A program made the translations under genes and the position numbers. Shown here in pieces: positions 27,070 through 35,979 of a stretch of 64,000 nt of DNA. The first letter of the stretch is position 1; every line of letters starts with the position of its first letter. The notes under the pieces are model-generated. The model searched no databases and had not been told where the DNA came from. It worked only from the letters and a program-made list of their open reading frames with translations. Origin of the DNA: Firm-04 sp946413695 (GTDB lineage: Bacteria > Bacillota > Clostridia > Oscillospirales > Ruminococcaceae); NCBI GenBank assembly GCA_946413695.1, contig CAMKLV010000001.1:58562-122561 (forward strand), written 5' to 3'.

Positions 27070-27747
27070 ATGAGAATTCTGCTCGTTGAGGATGAGGCTG
27101 CGCTCTCGGATGCACTGGTTCAGATTTTTCATAAAAATAAATATATCGTCGATGCATGCTATGACGGCGAATCCGGTCTGGACAACGCCCTCTCCGGCAT
27201 CTATGATATGATCGTGCTGGATGTCATGCTCCCGAAAATGAACGGGCTCGATGTCCTGCGTGAAATTCGCAGAAACAAGCTCAATACGCCGGTTCTGCTC
27301 CTGACAGCAAAGGATTCGATCTCTGACAAGGTCGCAGGACTCGATGTCGGCGCCGATGATTACATGACAAAGCCATTCTCCTCGGATGAACTGCTCGCAC
27401 GCATCCGCTCACTCTACCGCAGAAATGCAAATGTCATTTTTGAGAATGTCCTGACATGGAGCGACCTGACGCTCAACCTTTCTACATATGAGCTGTTCTG
27501 CGGAAAAAACTCGTTCAAGCTCGGACTCAAGGAGTTTTCCATGATGGAGCTGTTTCTCAAGAACGGCAACCGCATCCTCTCAAAGGAAACACTGATCGTC
27601 AAGATCTGGGGCTATGAATCTGACGCCGAAAACAACAATGTCGAGGTCTATGTCAGCTTTCTGCGCAAAAAGCTTGCGCATATGAAATCGAAGGTCGCGA
27701 TCAAGACAGTCCGCGGCGTCGGATATTGTCTCGAGGAAAAGGAATAA
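27070..27747 (+). CDS. OmpR/PhoB-family response regulator
   Basis: A 225-residue regulator. The receiver domain has the phospho-acceptor aspartate in MIVLDVMLPKMNG, the DE pair in VEDEAA, and lysine in MTKPFSSDELLAR. The C-terminal winged helix ends with YVSFLRKKLAHMKSKVAI and TVRGVGYCLEEKE. It is paired with the histidine kinase 36 bp downstream. Targets are unknown; the nearest candidate is the downstream flippase, which is separated by a terminator. Confidence 0.96.
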   Translation: MRILLVEDEAALSDALVQIFHKNKYIVDACYDGESGLDNALSGIYDMIVLDVMLPKMNGLDVLREIRRNKLNTPVLLLTAKDSISDKVAGLDVGADDYMTKPFSSDELLARIRSLYRRNANVIFENVLTWSDLTLNLSTYELFCGKNSFKLGLKEFSMMELFLKNGNRILSKETLIVKIWGYESDAENNNVEVYVSFLRKKLAHMKSKVAIKTVRGVGYCLEEKE

Positions 27748-27783
27748 TTCAAACCGTCAATCCGCTGAAAGGGGGTTCACAGC

Positions 27784-29718
27784 ATGATTAAAAAGCTCAG
27801 ACGCAGATATCTGATTACAAATATGGCACTGCTGAGCGGCACGCTTCTGGTGTGTCTTGCCGTGCTGTTCGGATTCCTGTATCACACTGAAATTGCATCC
27901 TCATACACCATTATGCAGGAGATGATTCAGGATACACAGATGCCGGAGCCGCCGCCGAAGCCGGAATCCGCAGACCCGACTGTCTTCTCTGCAGAGCCCG
28001 ACGTAGTGCCGCTGCATTACAATACTCCGGACTGCGATGATGACCGCGATGACGGTGACTGCGGCGATGATGACGAAAATGCATACTGGCGCGGCTACAA
28101 AAACGGCAACTCCTACTGGCAGCCACCGGAACAAAACGGGAACGGTCAGCAAAATCAGGAAGGTCAGCAAAATCAGGACGGTCAGTACTGGGATCCGAAT
28201 CAGCAGCCGCAGTGGAACCCTTGGGATCCGTGGAACCCCTGGAATCCTTGGAATCCGTGGAACCCTTGGAATCCGTGGACACATCCTGGCGTTTATCCGC
28301 CGTATGATCCGAACTGGCAGTGGCCGCAGGATCAGCCTGATCCCGGCTCACAGGATCAGAATGAGCAGCAGCAGCCTGCCGATCCGCCGCAGCAGGAGAA
28401 TCCGGATCCGCCGCAGGATCCTGTCTACGAGGAACCGCAGCAGGATATTGAAACGATCCCCGATGAGCAATACACTGAAGAAACGGTCCCGCTCATGACA
28501 AAACCGCCCGAAGAAGCAGAAATTAAAGCCGAGACCAAACCGCCGAAGGAGCATCGCAGCACAAAGCCTGCAAAGACAGAACCCAAGGCAGCAACAGAAA
28601 CCACAACAGTCCCGCTGATTCCTGCGCCGGTCACTTCCGAAAATACCACTCCGGCACCGATCGTGCCCGTACAGGAAGGACAATACGTTCCGGATGCAAT
28701 GATCGCCCAGTTCGATGATGAAGGCAACATCACAGCATATTCCGGCAATGATGAAACCTTCACGGAGGACGAACACTTCCGGATTCTGCACAACGCCGTC
28801 AATGAAATGCACCGCCGCGGCAAGCAATCCGGTGTCATGGAAATCGGTGAAACATCCTACCGTTTCCGCTATGCGCCGGATAATCAGGGACATTACCGCC
28901 TTGTTCTGCTCGACCGCACACTGGAGCTTTCCACGCTGCACCGGCTGATTTTCATCTTTGCGATGATCACAATCCTCGGTCTGCTTCTGATGTTCGGCAT
29001 CAGCATGAAGCTTGCAAACTGGACCGTCAAACCGATCGCGGTCGCATGGGAGAAGCAGAAGCAGTTTGTCGCAGATGCTTCTCACGAGCTGAAAACACCG
29101 CTTGCAGTCATCTCTGCAAATACAGAGGTCATTCTTGCAAATCCGCAGGAATCCGTCTCCGGTCAGAACAAATGGCTCAGCTACATCCAGTCCGAGACCA
29201 TGCGCATGTCCAAACTGATTACAAATCTGCTGTCCGTTGCACGAATGGATAACGCTTCGCAGAAAAAAGAATCTGTCAAACCGCTTGCACTCTCCGAAGC
29301 CGTCTCGAATGTCTGCCTCGTCTTTGAGCCGATCATTTATGAGAACGGCAAAACACTGAACACTGTCATTCAGCGCAACGTGACACTGAAAACCGAGGAG
29401 GACAACATCAAGCAGCTGCTCTCCATTCTGCTGGATAACGCTGTTCTGCATTCGGTTCCGCAGGCACAGATCACAGTTTCACTCTCGAAGGATGTACAGG
29501 GCAAAATCCGGCTGAGTGTCGCAAACACCGCAAAGGACATCCCGAAGGATCAGCTTGCACATCTCTTTGACCGCTTCTACCGGCTTGATACCGAGGGCAG
29601 CCCGAACGGTTCGGGACTCGGTCTCAGCATCGCAAAGAGCATTGTGCGGCAGATGGGCGGCACATTGACAGTTACAAGTGAAAATCAGCTTGTGACATTT
29701 GTTGCGGTCTTTTCCTGA
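27784..29718 (+). CDS. Membrane sensor histidine kinase with Trp-Asn-Pro repeat ectodomain
   Basis: A 644-residue kinase with two membrane helices (about 13-33 and 386-405). The phosphorylated histidine is H434 in DASHELKTPL. ATP-binding boxes are LLDNAVLHS and GSGLGLSIAKS. The roughly 350-residue extracellular part is unusual. It is acidic at first (DDDRDDGDCGDDDEN), then Gln/Asn/Pro-rich, with seven W-(N/D)-P triplets at about 144-165 and a Pro/Thr/Lys-rich stalk. A small folded sensor (about 300-375) lies next to the membrane. The ligand is unknown. The partner regulator is encoded just upstream. Confidence 0.93.
   Translation: MIKKLRRRYLITNMALLSGTLLVCLAVLFGFLYHTEIASSYTIMQEMIQDTQMPEPPPKPESADPTVFSAEPDVVPLHYNTPDCDDDRDDGDCGDDDENAYWRGYKNGNSYWQPPEQNGNGQQNQEGQQNQDGQYWDPNQQPQWNPWDPWNPWNPWNPWNPWNPWTHPGVYPPYDPNWQWPQDQPDPGSQDQNEQQQPADPPQQENPDPPQDPVYEEPQQDIETIPDEQYTEETVPLMTKPPEEAEIKAETKPPKEHRSTKPAKTEPKAATETTTVPLIPAPVTSENTTPAPIVPVQEGQYVPDAMIAQFDDEGNITAYSGNDETFTEDEHFRILHNAVNEMHRRGKQSGVMEIGETSYRFRYAPDNQGHYRLVLLDRTLELSTLHRLIFIFAMITILGLLLMFGISMKLANWTVKPIAVAWEKQKQFVADASHELKTPLAVISANTEVILANPQESVSGQNKWLSYIQSETMRMSKLITNLLSVARMDNASQKKESVKPLALSEAVSNVCLVFEPIIYENGKTLNTVIQRNVTLKTEEDNIKQLLSILLDNAVLHSVPQAQITVSLSKDVQGKIRLSVANTAKDIPKDQLAHLFDRFYRLDTEGSPNGSGLGLSIAKSIVRQMGGTLTVTSENQLVTFVAVFS
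28213..28275 (+). repeat. Seven 9-bp tandem units encoding Trp-Asn/Asp-Pro
   Basis: Units begin at 28213 and repeat every nine bases as TGGAAYCCN (one is TGGGATCCG). Third-base differences between units suggest selection on the peptide rather than a recent DNA slip. Confidence 0.9.
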
Positions 29719-29723
29719 AAACA

Positions 29724-29757
29724 AAGAATTCCGTCGGCTCGGCGGAATTCTTTTTTG
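29724..29757 (+). terminator. Terminator of the two-component operon
   Basis: Stem AAGAATTCCG with CGGAATTCTT followed by T residues to 29757. Confidence 0.85.
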
Positions 29758-29793
29758 ACGCAGGTTCGCATATGCTGACAGTGAGGTGAGCAT

Positions 29794-31344
29794 ATGTTGA
29801 ACGCACAAGGCAGCCGCAAAATGCTGTATGAAACAGTATTTCTCAGCAGCTTTTCTGTCGGATTGCAGGGACTTGGTCTGCTGCTCAATATTTTTCTGAC
29901 CAGACAGCTCGGCGCGGCAACCGTCGGGGAAATGACGCTGATCAGTTCATTTTACGGGCTGGCTGCAGTGCTGAGCGGCGGCAGCGGATTTGTCGCAGCA
30001 AGCAGATTCATGTCCGAGGAGCTCGGCTGCGGCGGAAACCCGCATCGGGTATTCCAGTATATCACGCGATTCTGCATGTGCCTGAGCATTGCGTGCGCGG
30101 CGCTGCTGTGTATATTCGCGGAACTGCCCGGCAGACTGTTGCATCATGCAGAACTGACTGCATCGACAATCCGGCTACTGAGTCTCTCGCTTCCGGTATC
30201 CGCGCTTGCTGCCTGTCTGAAAGGCCGCTGCTACGCATATCAGCGTGTCTATCTGCCGGCAATCGCAGATTGTATTGAGTTTCTGCTGCGCGCCGGAACA
30301 CTCGCATTCTGCGCGGTATTTCTGATTCCGCGCGGTGTGATGACCGTCATTGCAGCGTTTGCAGTTTCTGCACTCATCGGGCAGGGGAGTACCGTGATAT
30401 TTCTCGCACTGCTCCGGATGCCGCACGCGGAAAACTGTAATATCTGCTCGTTTTCGTTTCGCAGATTTGTGCAGAAAACGCTCCCAATCATGGGCAATGC
30501 ATCGCTTGTCGCTGTGCTCAGCAGCACGAATGATGCGCTTGTTCCGCTGACACTTCTGCAATTCGGAAACAGCACCGAAGAAGCACTCGCGCAGTTCGGT
30601 GAATTTGAAGCGATCATCATTCCGGCGCTGTTTTTTCCGTCGGTGATTCAATGTGTCATGTCCGGATTGATCGTGCCGATTCTCTCGAAAGCAAACGCCG
30701 AACAGGATCATCACGCAATCCGGCTGCTGACCGAGCGCGTCTTTGAACAAACAATCGCCTATGCACTTTTCATTGTTGTGTATTTGGTGCAATTCGGCTT
30801 GCGGATCGGCACGCTCCTCGGAGGGGATGCCCTGACCGGCGTAATCCTGCGGTTCATGGCACCGGTTGTACCGCTGATCTATCTGGAGATCATCATGGAG
30901 GGCGTTTTGCGCGGACTCGGCAAGCATAATTTCTCCTCGGTCAATTATCTGGCGGAATATATTGTCCGCATCTCGGTGCTGCTGATCTGTGTCCCGATGT
31001 TCGGCTTTTACGGGATTGTGGCGTCCTATCTGGCGTGCAATCTCAGCGGCAATGCAGTCAGACTGTTCTTTGTCCTGCGACAGACAGGACTGAAACCGGT
31101 CTGGAAACGGATTCTGATTCATCCGCTTTTTGCGCTGATCGCGGCTTGGCAGATCATGCTGCTGACCGATCATCTGATCATGCGCATGCATCTGCCGGAA
31201 GTCTGCGGGATGATACTCTGCGCAGCGGTCGGCGGGTCTCTGTATTACGGGATTCTGCGGATTCTCAATCAAACGAAACGCACATCAGCGGAAAGGAGTC
31301 TGACATATGAATATCGGTCTGTTTCGAGGAACGGTTGCGCTTGA
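29794..31344 (+). CDS. MOP-superfamily flippase (SpoVB/polysaccharide export-like)
   Basis: A 516-residue membrane protein with about 12-14 helices. The N-terminal GLLLNIFLTRQLGAATVGEM, the STNDALVPLTLLQFG stretch and the IMEGVLRGLGKHNFSSVNY segment are typical of the SpoVB/RfbX flippase group. It likely moves a lipid-linked sugar across the membrane; the substrate is not evident. GAGGTGAG precedes its ATG. It overlaps the grpB-like gene by 38 bp. Confidence 0.88.
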   Translation: MLNAQGSRKMLYETVFLSSFSVGLQGLGLLLNIFLTRQLGAATVGEMTLISSFYGLAAVLSGGSGFVAASRFMSEELGCGGNPHRVFQYITRFCMCLSIACAALLCIFAELPGRLLHHAELTASTIRLLSLSLPVSALAACLKGRCYAYQRVYLPAIADCIEFLLRAGTLAFCAVFLIPRGVMTVIAAFAVSALIGQGSTVIFLALLRMPHAENCNICSFSFRRFVQKTLPIMGNASLVAVLSSTNDALVPLTLLQFGNSTEEALAQFGEFEAIIIPALFFPSVIQCVMSGLIVPILSKANAEQDHHAIRLLTERVFEQTIAYALFIVVYLVQFGLRIGTLLGGDALTGVILRFMAPVVPLIYLEIIMEGVLRGLGKHNFSSVNYLAEYIVRISVLLICVPMFGFYGIVASYLACNLSGNAVRLFFVLRQTGLKPVWKRILIHPLFALIAAWQIMLLTDHLIMRMHLPEVCGMILCAAVGGSLYYGILRILNQTKRTSAERSLTYEYRSVSRNGCA

Positions 31345-31837
31345 ACCGCATAATCCGGAATGGGAAATCATCGCTGATCAGACGATTCAAAGCCTAAAAC
31401 AAATTCTCGGAGATACCGCATCCGATATTCAGCATATCGGCAGCACCGCGATCCGGAACATAGATGCAAAGCCGATTATTGATCTGGTGATCGGCGTATC
31501 AGATTTTTCAAAGCTGCTTGCAAAGAATGAGATTCTTGCAGAAGCCGGCTTTCTCTATCGCGGTCAGGATCATCCCGATCAGCATTTGTATATCTGCGGT
31601 GATGAGCAGTTTGTTACGCACCACATTCATGCTGTGATTTATCGCGCTGAAGTGTGGAACAATTATGTCAATATGCGCGACTATCTGAATACGCATCCCG
31701 CGGAAGCACAAGCATACTGCAAACTGAAGCAGATGCTCGCAAAACAATATGCGAATGACCGGAAAACCTACACCGCCATGAAAGCTGATATGATCCGGCA
31801 AATTCTCGCGCAGGCAGGTCGCTGGCGCAATCCATAA
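31307..31837 (+). CDS. GrpB family protein (UPF0157, nucleotidyltransferase fold)
   Basis: A 176-residue protein with the GrpB signature: LEPHNPEWEIIADQTI, then IQHIGSTAIRNIDAKPIIDL, and a late NYVNMRDYLNTHPAEAQAY. The fold is that of nucleotidyltransferases; the reaction is unknown. It begins inside the end of the flippase gene (38 bp overlap) with GGAAAGGAG as its ribosome site, so the two are co-translated. Confidence 0.9.
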   Translation: MNIGLFRGTVALEPHNPEWEIIADQTIQSLKQILGDTASDIQHIGSTAIRNIDAKPIIDLVIGVSDFSKLLAKNEILAEAGFLYRGQDHPDQHLYICGDEQFVTHHIHAVIYRAEVWNNYVNMRDYLNTHPAEAQAYCKLKQMLAKQYANDRKTYTAMKADMIRQILAQAGRWRNP

Positions 31838-31880
31838 CACAATCCCGAAAGCCGGAACACAGCTTTCGGGATTGTGTTTA
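31838..31880. terminator. Bidirectional terminator between grpB-like gene and azlD
   Basis: A perfect 15 bp stem (31838-31852 with 31862-31876), followed by TTTATTT on plus. It ends both converging transcripts, slightly overlapping the end of azlD. Confidence 0.88.
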
Positions 31881-32195
31881 TTTGAGTATCATCGGCAGCA
31901 AAACCATCGCAAGATAAGCTGTAGCAGAAGCCGACAACGCAACAACAATCAGCGGCAGCCCGAAATATGCGAGCACCACAGCAACCACAGTTCCGGCAAT
32001 CGCAGACGGCAGATCCTGCGTCGCATAGAAAATCGAAGGAATCGTCATCGCGCTCAGAACCGCATACGGAATATAGTACAGAACGCTCTGGATAAAACGG
32101 CTCTTGATTTTCCGCCGCACAAATGTAAACGGAATCATGCGGATGATGTAGGTTGTCAGCGCCATCACGGCAATGGCAATCAGGATTCTGGTCAT
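31878..32195 (-). CDS. azlD: Branched-chain amino acid exporter subunit AzlD
   Basis: A 105-residue membrane protein with three to four helices and the AzlD pattern ALTTYIIRMIPFTFVRRKIK near the N-terminus. It works with AzlC to export branched-chain amino acids. Its ATG overlaps the azlC stop (ATGA), so the two are translationally coupled. Confidence 0.92.
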   Translation of the reverse strand: MTRILIAIAVMALTTYIIRMIPFTFVRRKIKSRFIQSVLYYIPYAVLSAMTIPSIFYATQDLPSAIAGTVVAVVLAYFGLPLIVVALSASATAYLAMVLLPMILK

Positions 32196-32902
32196 GCCTG
32201 CGCCTCCTTTGCATCAGTGTTCTCCGGAACCGGAAAGAACACGGCACCGAATATCGACGCCGCGAGCGCTGCAAGAATCATTGCAAAGCCGCCGGACATC
32301 CACGAGACAAAGTAATGCAGCAGAACGGAAATCACCGCAGCAACAGAGATTACAGCGAGGATTGCTCTTGATTTCCGCGCAGGCGGCAGAATAATCGCGA
32401 GGAACATGCCATAAAGCGCGATGCCGAGCGCATTGGTAATCTGCTCCGGAAGAATCGTGCCGGCAGCCGCGCCGAGCCATGTTCCGAGCGACCATCCGAT
32501 AAACGGCACGAGAATCAGACCGTACATATACGCAGGCTTCACAGGCTCTTTCTGAATCGAAGCGACTGCAAAAATCTCATCCGTGATGCCATAGGATGCG
32601 AGCAGACGGTGCGGCAGCCGGAAGGATGCATCCGCTTTTTGCGAGAGCACGAGACTCATCAGCGCATAACGGATATTGATGACAAGCTCCGCAAGGAACA
32701 GCTCAAACATGGATGCATTTGCAGCGATCAATCCGACACCTGCAACCTGACCGGCGGATGTCAGATTCGTCAGCGAGATCAAAACAGCCTGCCAGACAGT
32801 CAATCCGGACTGCACAGACAAAATGCCGAAGCTGAACGATACAGATAAATATCCGAGTGCAATGGAGATACCGTCCCGCATACCGCGACGGAACAAATTC
32901 AT
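32192..32902 (-). CDS. azlC: Branched-chain amino acid permease AzlC
   Basis: A 236-residue membrane protein. MRDGISIALGYLSVSFSFGI, LTNLTSAGQ and the SYGITDEIFAVAS stretch are conserved in AzlC. With AzlD it forms the exporter. ATG at 32902 has GGAGG nine bases upstream; the longer frame is not used. No Lrp/AsnC-type regulator is next to it. Confidence 0.93.
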   Translation of the reverse strand: MNLFRRGMRDGISIALGYLSVSFSFGILSVQSGLTVWQAVLISLTNLTSAGQVAGVGLIAANASMFELFLAELVINIRYALMSLVLSQKADASFRLPHRLLASYGITDEIFAVASIQKEPVKPAYMYGLILVPFIGWSLGTWLGAAAGTILPEQITNALGIALYGMFLAIILPPARKSRAILAVISVAAVISVLLHYFVSWMSGGFAMILAALAASIFGAVFFPVPENTDAKEAQA

Positions 32903-32936
32903 ATGAAAACCTCCGTTCATTTACTTTCCGTACCAT

Positions 32937-32965
32937 ATTATAACAGATATTCGGCGCTTTGTCAA
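32937..32965 (-). promoter_or_regulatory. Promoter for azlCD
   Basis: Minus-strand TTGACA (32960-32965), 17 nt spacer, TATAAT (32937-32942). I see no gene in 32966-33107. Confidence 0.87.
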
Positions 32966-33105
32966 ACACACAGTTCTGATATGCGCAAAAAGGGGCATCT
33001 TCAAAATCCAGTGCTCCAATTGCGCCTAATATGGATTAGATGCAATAAAGGAGATATTCACCTGCCGGAAAAAGAGCTATCTGTATACAATGAGCCGGCA
33101 CAAAA

Positions 33106-33144
33106 TCAAAAGAACCAATCCGCATGGCACGGATCGGTTCTTTA
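33106..33144 (-). terminator. Terminator of the dockerin glycoside hydrolase gene
   Basis: A 14 bp stem with one G-U pair, then TTCTTTTG on the minus strand. Confidence 0.75.
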
Positions 33145-33161
33145 TCAATGGGTCTTAAATC

Positions 33162-35807
33162 TTAATACAGCAAAAGTTGTTTCAGCAGGGACAAATCTCT
33201 GACATCCAGACAACCGTCTGCATTGAGATCAGCGATCGTTGCACTGCACGCGCTGCCTGGGAATTTTCCCTGCAACAGATACATCTGCAGCGCCTCGACG
33301 TCATGCTTGTTGCAGTAATGGTCTCCGTCGATATCATACCGCCAGTGCTCCGGCACCGGACGTCCGTACAGCGCGAGTTCATTCAGATCACCGCCCTTGT
33401 GCTCGATGATCAGAAGATCTGTTCCGGGATACTGCGGCACAGCCGGCGTCAGCTCACGCGCCATGTAACTGCTGAGATCAGATTCCCACAGCACCTTTCC
33501 TGTATAGCCGTCCTTCACGCAGATTCCGCCTGTCCCGTATGTATCATAGACACCGCACCCCTGCAGAACATATGGTTCACGCAGTTTCACATAGCAGGTC
33601 TGCGTTTTGCTGCCTGCACTGGTCTTCGGTGCTGATATACCCGCCGTATCGCTGTAAAAATACTGCGGCATAGAATTGGGCTCATCAAACATCTGATAAA
33701 ACAGCTTCAAATCCGCATCTTTCGGCGCACTCTGCAGATCACAGACCTCTGAACTGAAATCTTTGCTCATGCTGATTGCAGCCGGACGAATGTTCTGATA
33801 TTCACCGTTGCAGGGTTTCGGCAGCGTCTGCGCGCGGAACGAAACAAATACAGGCGTTTCACTGATATCAAGCGTCACAAAGCCGTCCTTTACCGGCAGT
33901 ATACTGCTCACACCCTCTGCATAGGTTCCGGGCTGGATCAGTGTGACTTTGGAAGTTGCCGGAACCCTGAGCTTGTAATCCTTGATGACCTTGCCGGTGT
34001 TTGTCGGCAGCCACAGGCAGTATATCTGGGATGCGGAATTATTCAGTTCCGTCTGATTTCGGATGAAGAAATACTTTTTGACTTCATCCTCCGTCATATC
34101 CGCAGCAAAATAGGCATCGCGCAGCACATTCGTCATACAGGCAGTATAATACCACGCGAGCTTCTTGCTCCAGCTGCCCTTTTGCGTGACCAGACCGGAA
34201 TTATAATACACACCCTCGCCCTCATCACGGAGCTGGAATTTCGTTATGCGGTCAACACCGGCGCCGATCGCTGTCAGATAGGTTCGCGCAACACGCTGCG
34301 CATACTTGAGCTGATAGGTTTCATTGTCATGATGATCGACGCCCTCTGTTTCACAGTCGCTCATCGGGATTTCAAACTCTGAAATCCAAAGCTGCGTGTG
34401 CGGCGCATTTTCCGACATCCATGAGCGGATCTCGCGAATGCGCGCTGCCATTGCGGAATCCTCCGGATTAAAGGTGTCCGGACCAAGATGCACATTGATG
34501 ATATCCGCCGCAAAAACGCCGTCCTTGCGGTTATAGTCAAACCACTCCTTCATCTCGGAAAGATAGTCAAGCAACTGCTGCCCTGCGAGCAGTCCCCCGA
34601 CAGCCAGCGCAAAATTTGGATCAGCCTGCTTGACACCGGCATTCGGGATCGTCCCCTCATGACCGTCATAATCCGCAGAGCACATCGCCGCAAGCTCATA
34701 GGGCGAAAAATAGTTTGCATTGCCGCTCCATGTTTTGTTCGGTTCGTTGCAGTTTTCGACACCGTACAGCAGATTCATGCCGACTTTCGGCTCAGAGCCC
34801 TCCGCGACATGCAGTGTTTTTGTGTCCACATCCGGATTGCTGCCGTAACGTGCAGCGATCTGGTACATCGCCTGCGCATGAATCTTGTAGCTTGCGGGAT
34901 CAAGCGTATCCGCACCGGCCGGAACCGGAATCTCAGGCGGTTCCTTGCCGCCGGAGATCGCCGTGCTGCCGCCCTGAATGCATGGGATAATGCTGATGCC
35001 GAGCTTGCGCATCTGCGAATAATAAGCGTCCATGTCACCCCATGTCCCCTGCGTGAATTTCACCCTGCCTTCTTCATCCAGCAGCCAGCTCAGATTGTGA
35101 TATTCACGGACATTTCCGGCTGCCATGATCGCAGACACCGGATCATCAATGAATGCATTGAACCCGATCTTTCCGCCCGCCATCAGTTTTTCCTGCGGCG
35201 TGATCGGTGAAATGATTTTGACACCGGTTTTCGCTTTCTGCGCATCCGTCAGCGGCGAATCCAGATAGCCGTAAACCGCCAGCTCACTGACACCGCTGTC
35301 ACCGCAAGGCGTTGAAAACCGCAGATAGCGCGTGGCGCGCGGCTTCTCAATCTGACAGCCGCGCCATGTCTGATAGGCATCCGTTGTGAATTTGCCAATC
35401 TGCTCCCATGCAAAGGGCGTGCCGTCCTCGATCACCCAGTCCTGCACACCGTTTGTATCCAGAAAACAGATACCGGTAATGACATAATTCCCCTGCAGGT
35501 CGATGTAAAATCCATCATCACCGAATTCAGACTGCCAGTTCGGTTTCCAGTTTTTGCTGCGTTCTGTCGCCGCCCATGCATCCGCACTGACCTTTGTATT
35601 CTCCGGCGATTCCGGTGCATAGTCCTGATTATCAAACAGCACGGATGCCGGATTCAGATAATCCGCGCCGATATACACCAGATTTTCATCACGGATGATT
35701 TTATCTGACATGTCAATCCGCGCAGATGCAGGCACAGCGCAGACAGTCGGCATGCATGCAGCCGCACAGACAGCCGCAGATAACAAAGCAATACAGCGCT
35801 TGAACAT
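33162..35807 (-). CDS. Secreted glycoside hydrolase (clan GH-A-like) with discoidin-like domain and type I dockerin
   Basis: An 881-residue secreted protein. It has a signal peptide (about 1-30, with IALLSAAVCAAACMPTVCA) and a discoidin/F5-8-like carbohydrate-binding domain at about 45-185 (ATRYLRFSTPCGDSGVSELA). A TIM-barrel catalytic region spans about 195-600. The likely acid/base is E356 in NCNEP and the likely nucleophile E478 in WISEFE (numbers for the frame starting one codon earlier). A beta-sandwich and a second jelly roll follow, then the dockerin at about 825-881 with loops DIDGDHYCNKHD and DLNADGCLDVRD. The GH family is not clear to me. The dockerin means attachment to a cellulosome scaffold. 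ATG at 35807 is seven bases after AGGGGG. Confidence 0.88.
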   Translation of the reverse strand: MFKRCIALLSAAVCAAACMPTVCAVPASARIDMSDKIIRDENLVYIGADYLNPASVLFDNQDYAPESPENTKVSADAWAATERSKNWKPNWQSEFGDDGFYIDLQGNYVITGICFLDTNGVQDWVIEDGTPFAWEQIGKFTTDAYQTWRGCQIEKPRATRYLRFSTPCGDSGVSELAVYGYLDSPLTDAQKAKTGVKIISPITPQEKLMAGGKIGFNAFIDDPVSAIMAAGNVREYHNLSWLLDEEGRVKFTQGTWGDMDAYYSQMRKLGISIIPCIQGGSTAISGGKEPPEIPVPAGADTLDPASYKIHAQAMYQIAARYGSNPDVDTKTLHVAEGSEPKVGMNLLYGVENCNEPNKTWSGNANYFSPYELAAMCSADYDGHEGTIPNAGVKQADPNFALAVGGLLAGQQLLDYLSEMKEWFDYNRKDGVFAADIINVHLGPDTFNPEDSAMAARIREIRSWMSENAPHTQLWISEFEIPMSDCETEGVDHHDNETYQLKYAQRVARTYLTAIGAGVDRITKFQLRDEGEGVYYNSGLVTQKGSWSKKLAWYYTACMTNVLRDAYFAADMTEDEVKKYFFIRNQTELNNSASQIYCLWLPTNTGKVIKDYKLRVPATSKVTLIQPGTYAEGVSSILPVKDGFVTLDISETPVFVSFRAQTLPKPCNGEYQNIRPAAISMSKDFSSEVCDLQSAPKDADLKLFYQMFDEPNSMPQYFYSDTAGISAPKTSAGSKTQTCYVKLREPYVLQGCGVYDTYGTGGICVKDGYTGKVLWESDLSSYMARELTPAVPQYPGTDLLIIEHKGGDLNELALYGRPVPEHWRYDIDGDHYCNKHDVEALQMYLLQGKFPGSACSATIADLNADGCLDVRDLSLLKQLLLY

Positions 35808-35840
35808 CACAATTCCCCCTGAATCAGATTTATTTTATAT

Positions 35841-35869
35841 AGTATACCACATTCTGCACAAAATGTCAA
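35841..35869 (-). promoter_or_regulatory. Promoter for the dockerin glycoside hydrolase gene
   Basis: Minus-strand TTGACA (35864-35869), 17 nt spacer, TATACT (35841-35846). Confidence 0.83.
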
Positions 35870-35921
35870 TCTTTATATATAGATTATTGTTCTGAATGTA
35901 AATTACAGCAAATGGCATTCC

Positions 35922-35950
35922 TTGACAAAATACGCATTCCGCGTTATAAT
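35922..35950 (+). promoter_or_regulatory. Promoter for degV
   Basis: TTGACA (35922-35927), 17 nt spacer, TATAAT (35945-35950). Confidence 0.88.
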
Positions 35951-35979
35951 AGTAACAGTTTTTGCAGGGAGGTATCACT

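Noticed and set aside
28213..28275. Possible CRISPR or microsatellite
   Set aside because: Units are nine bases, in frame, with no spacers; they encode a peptide repeat.
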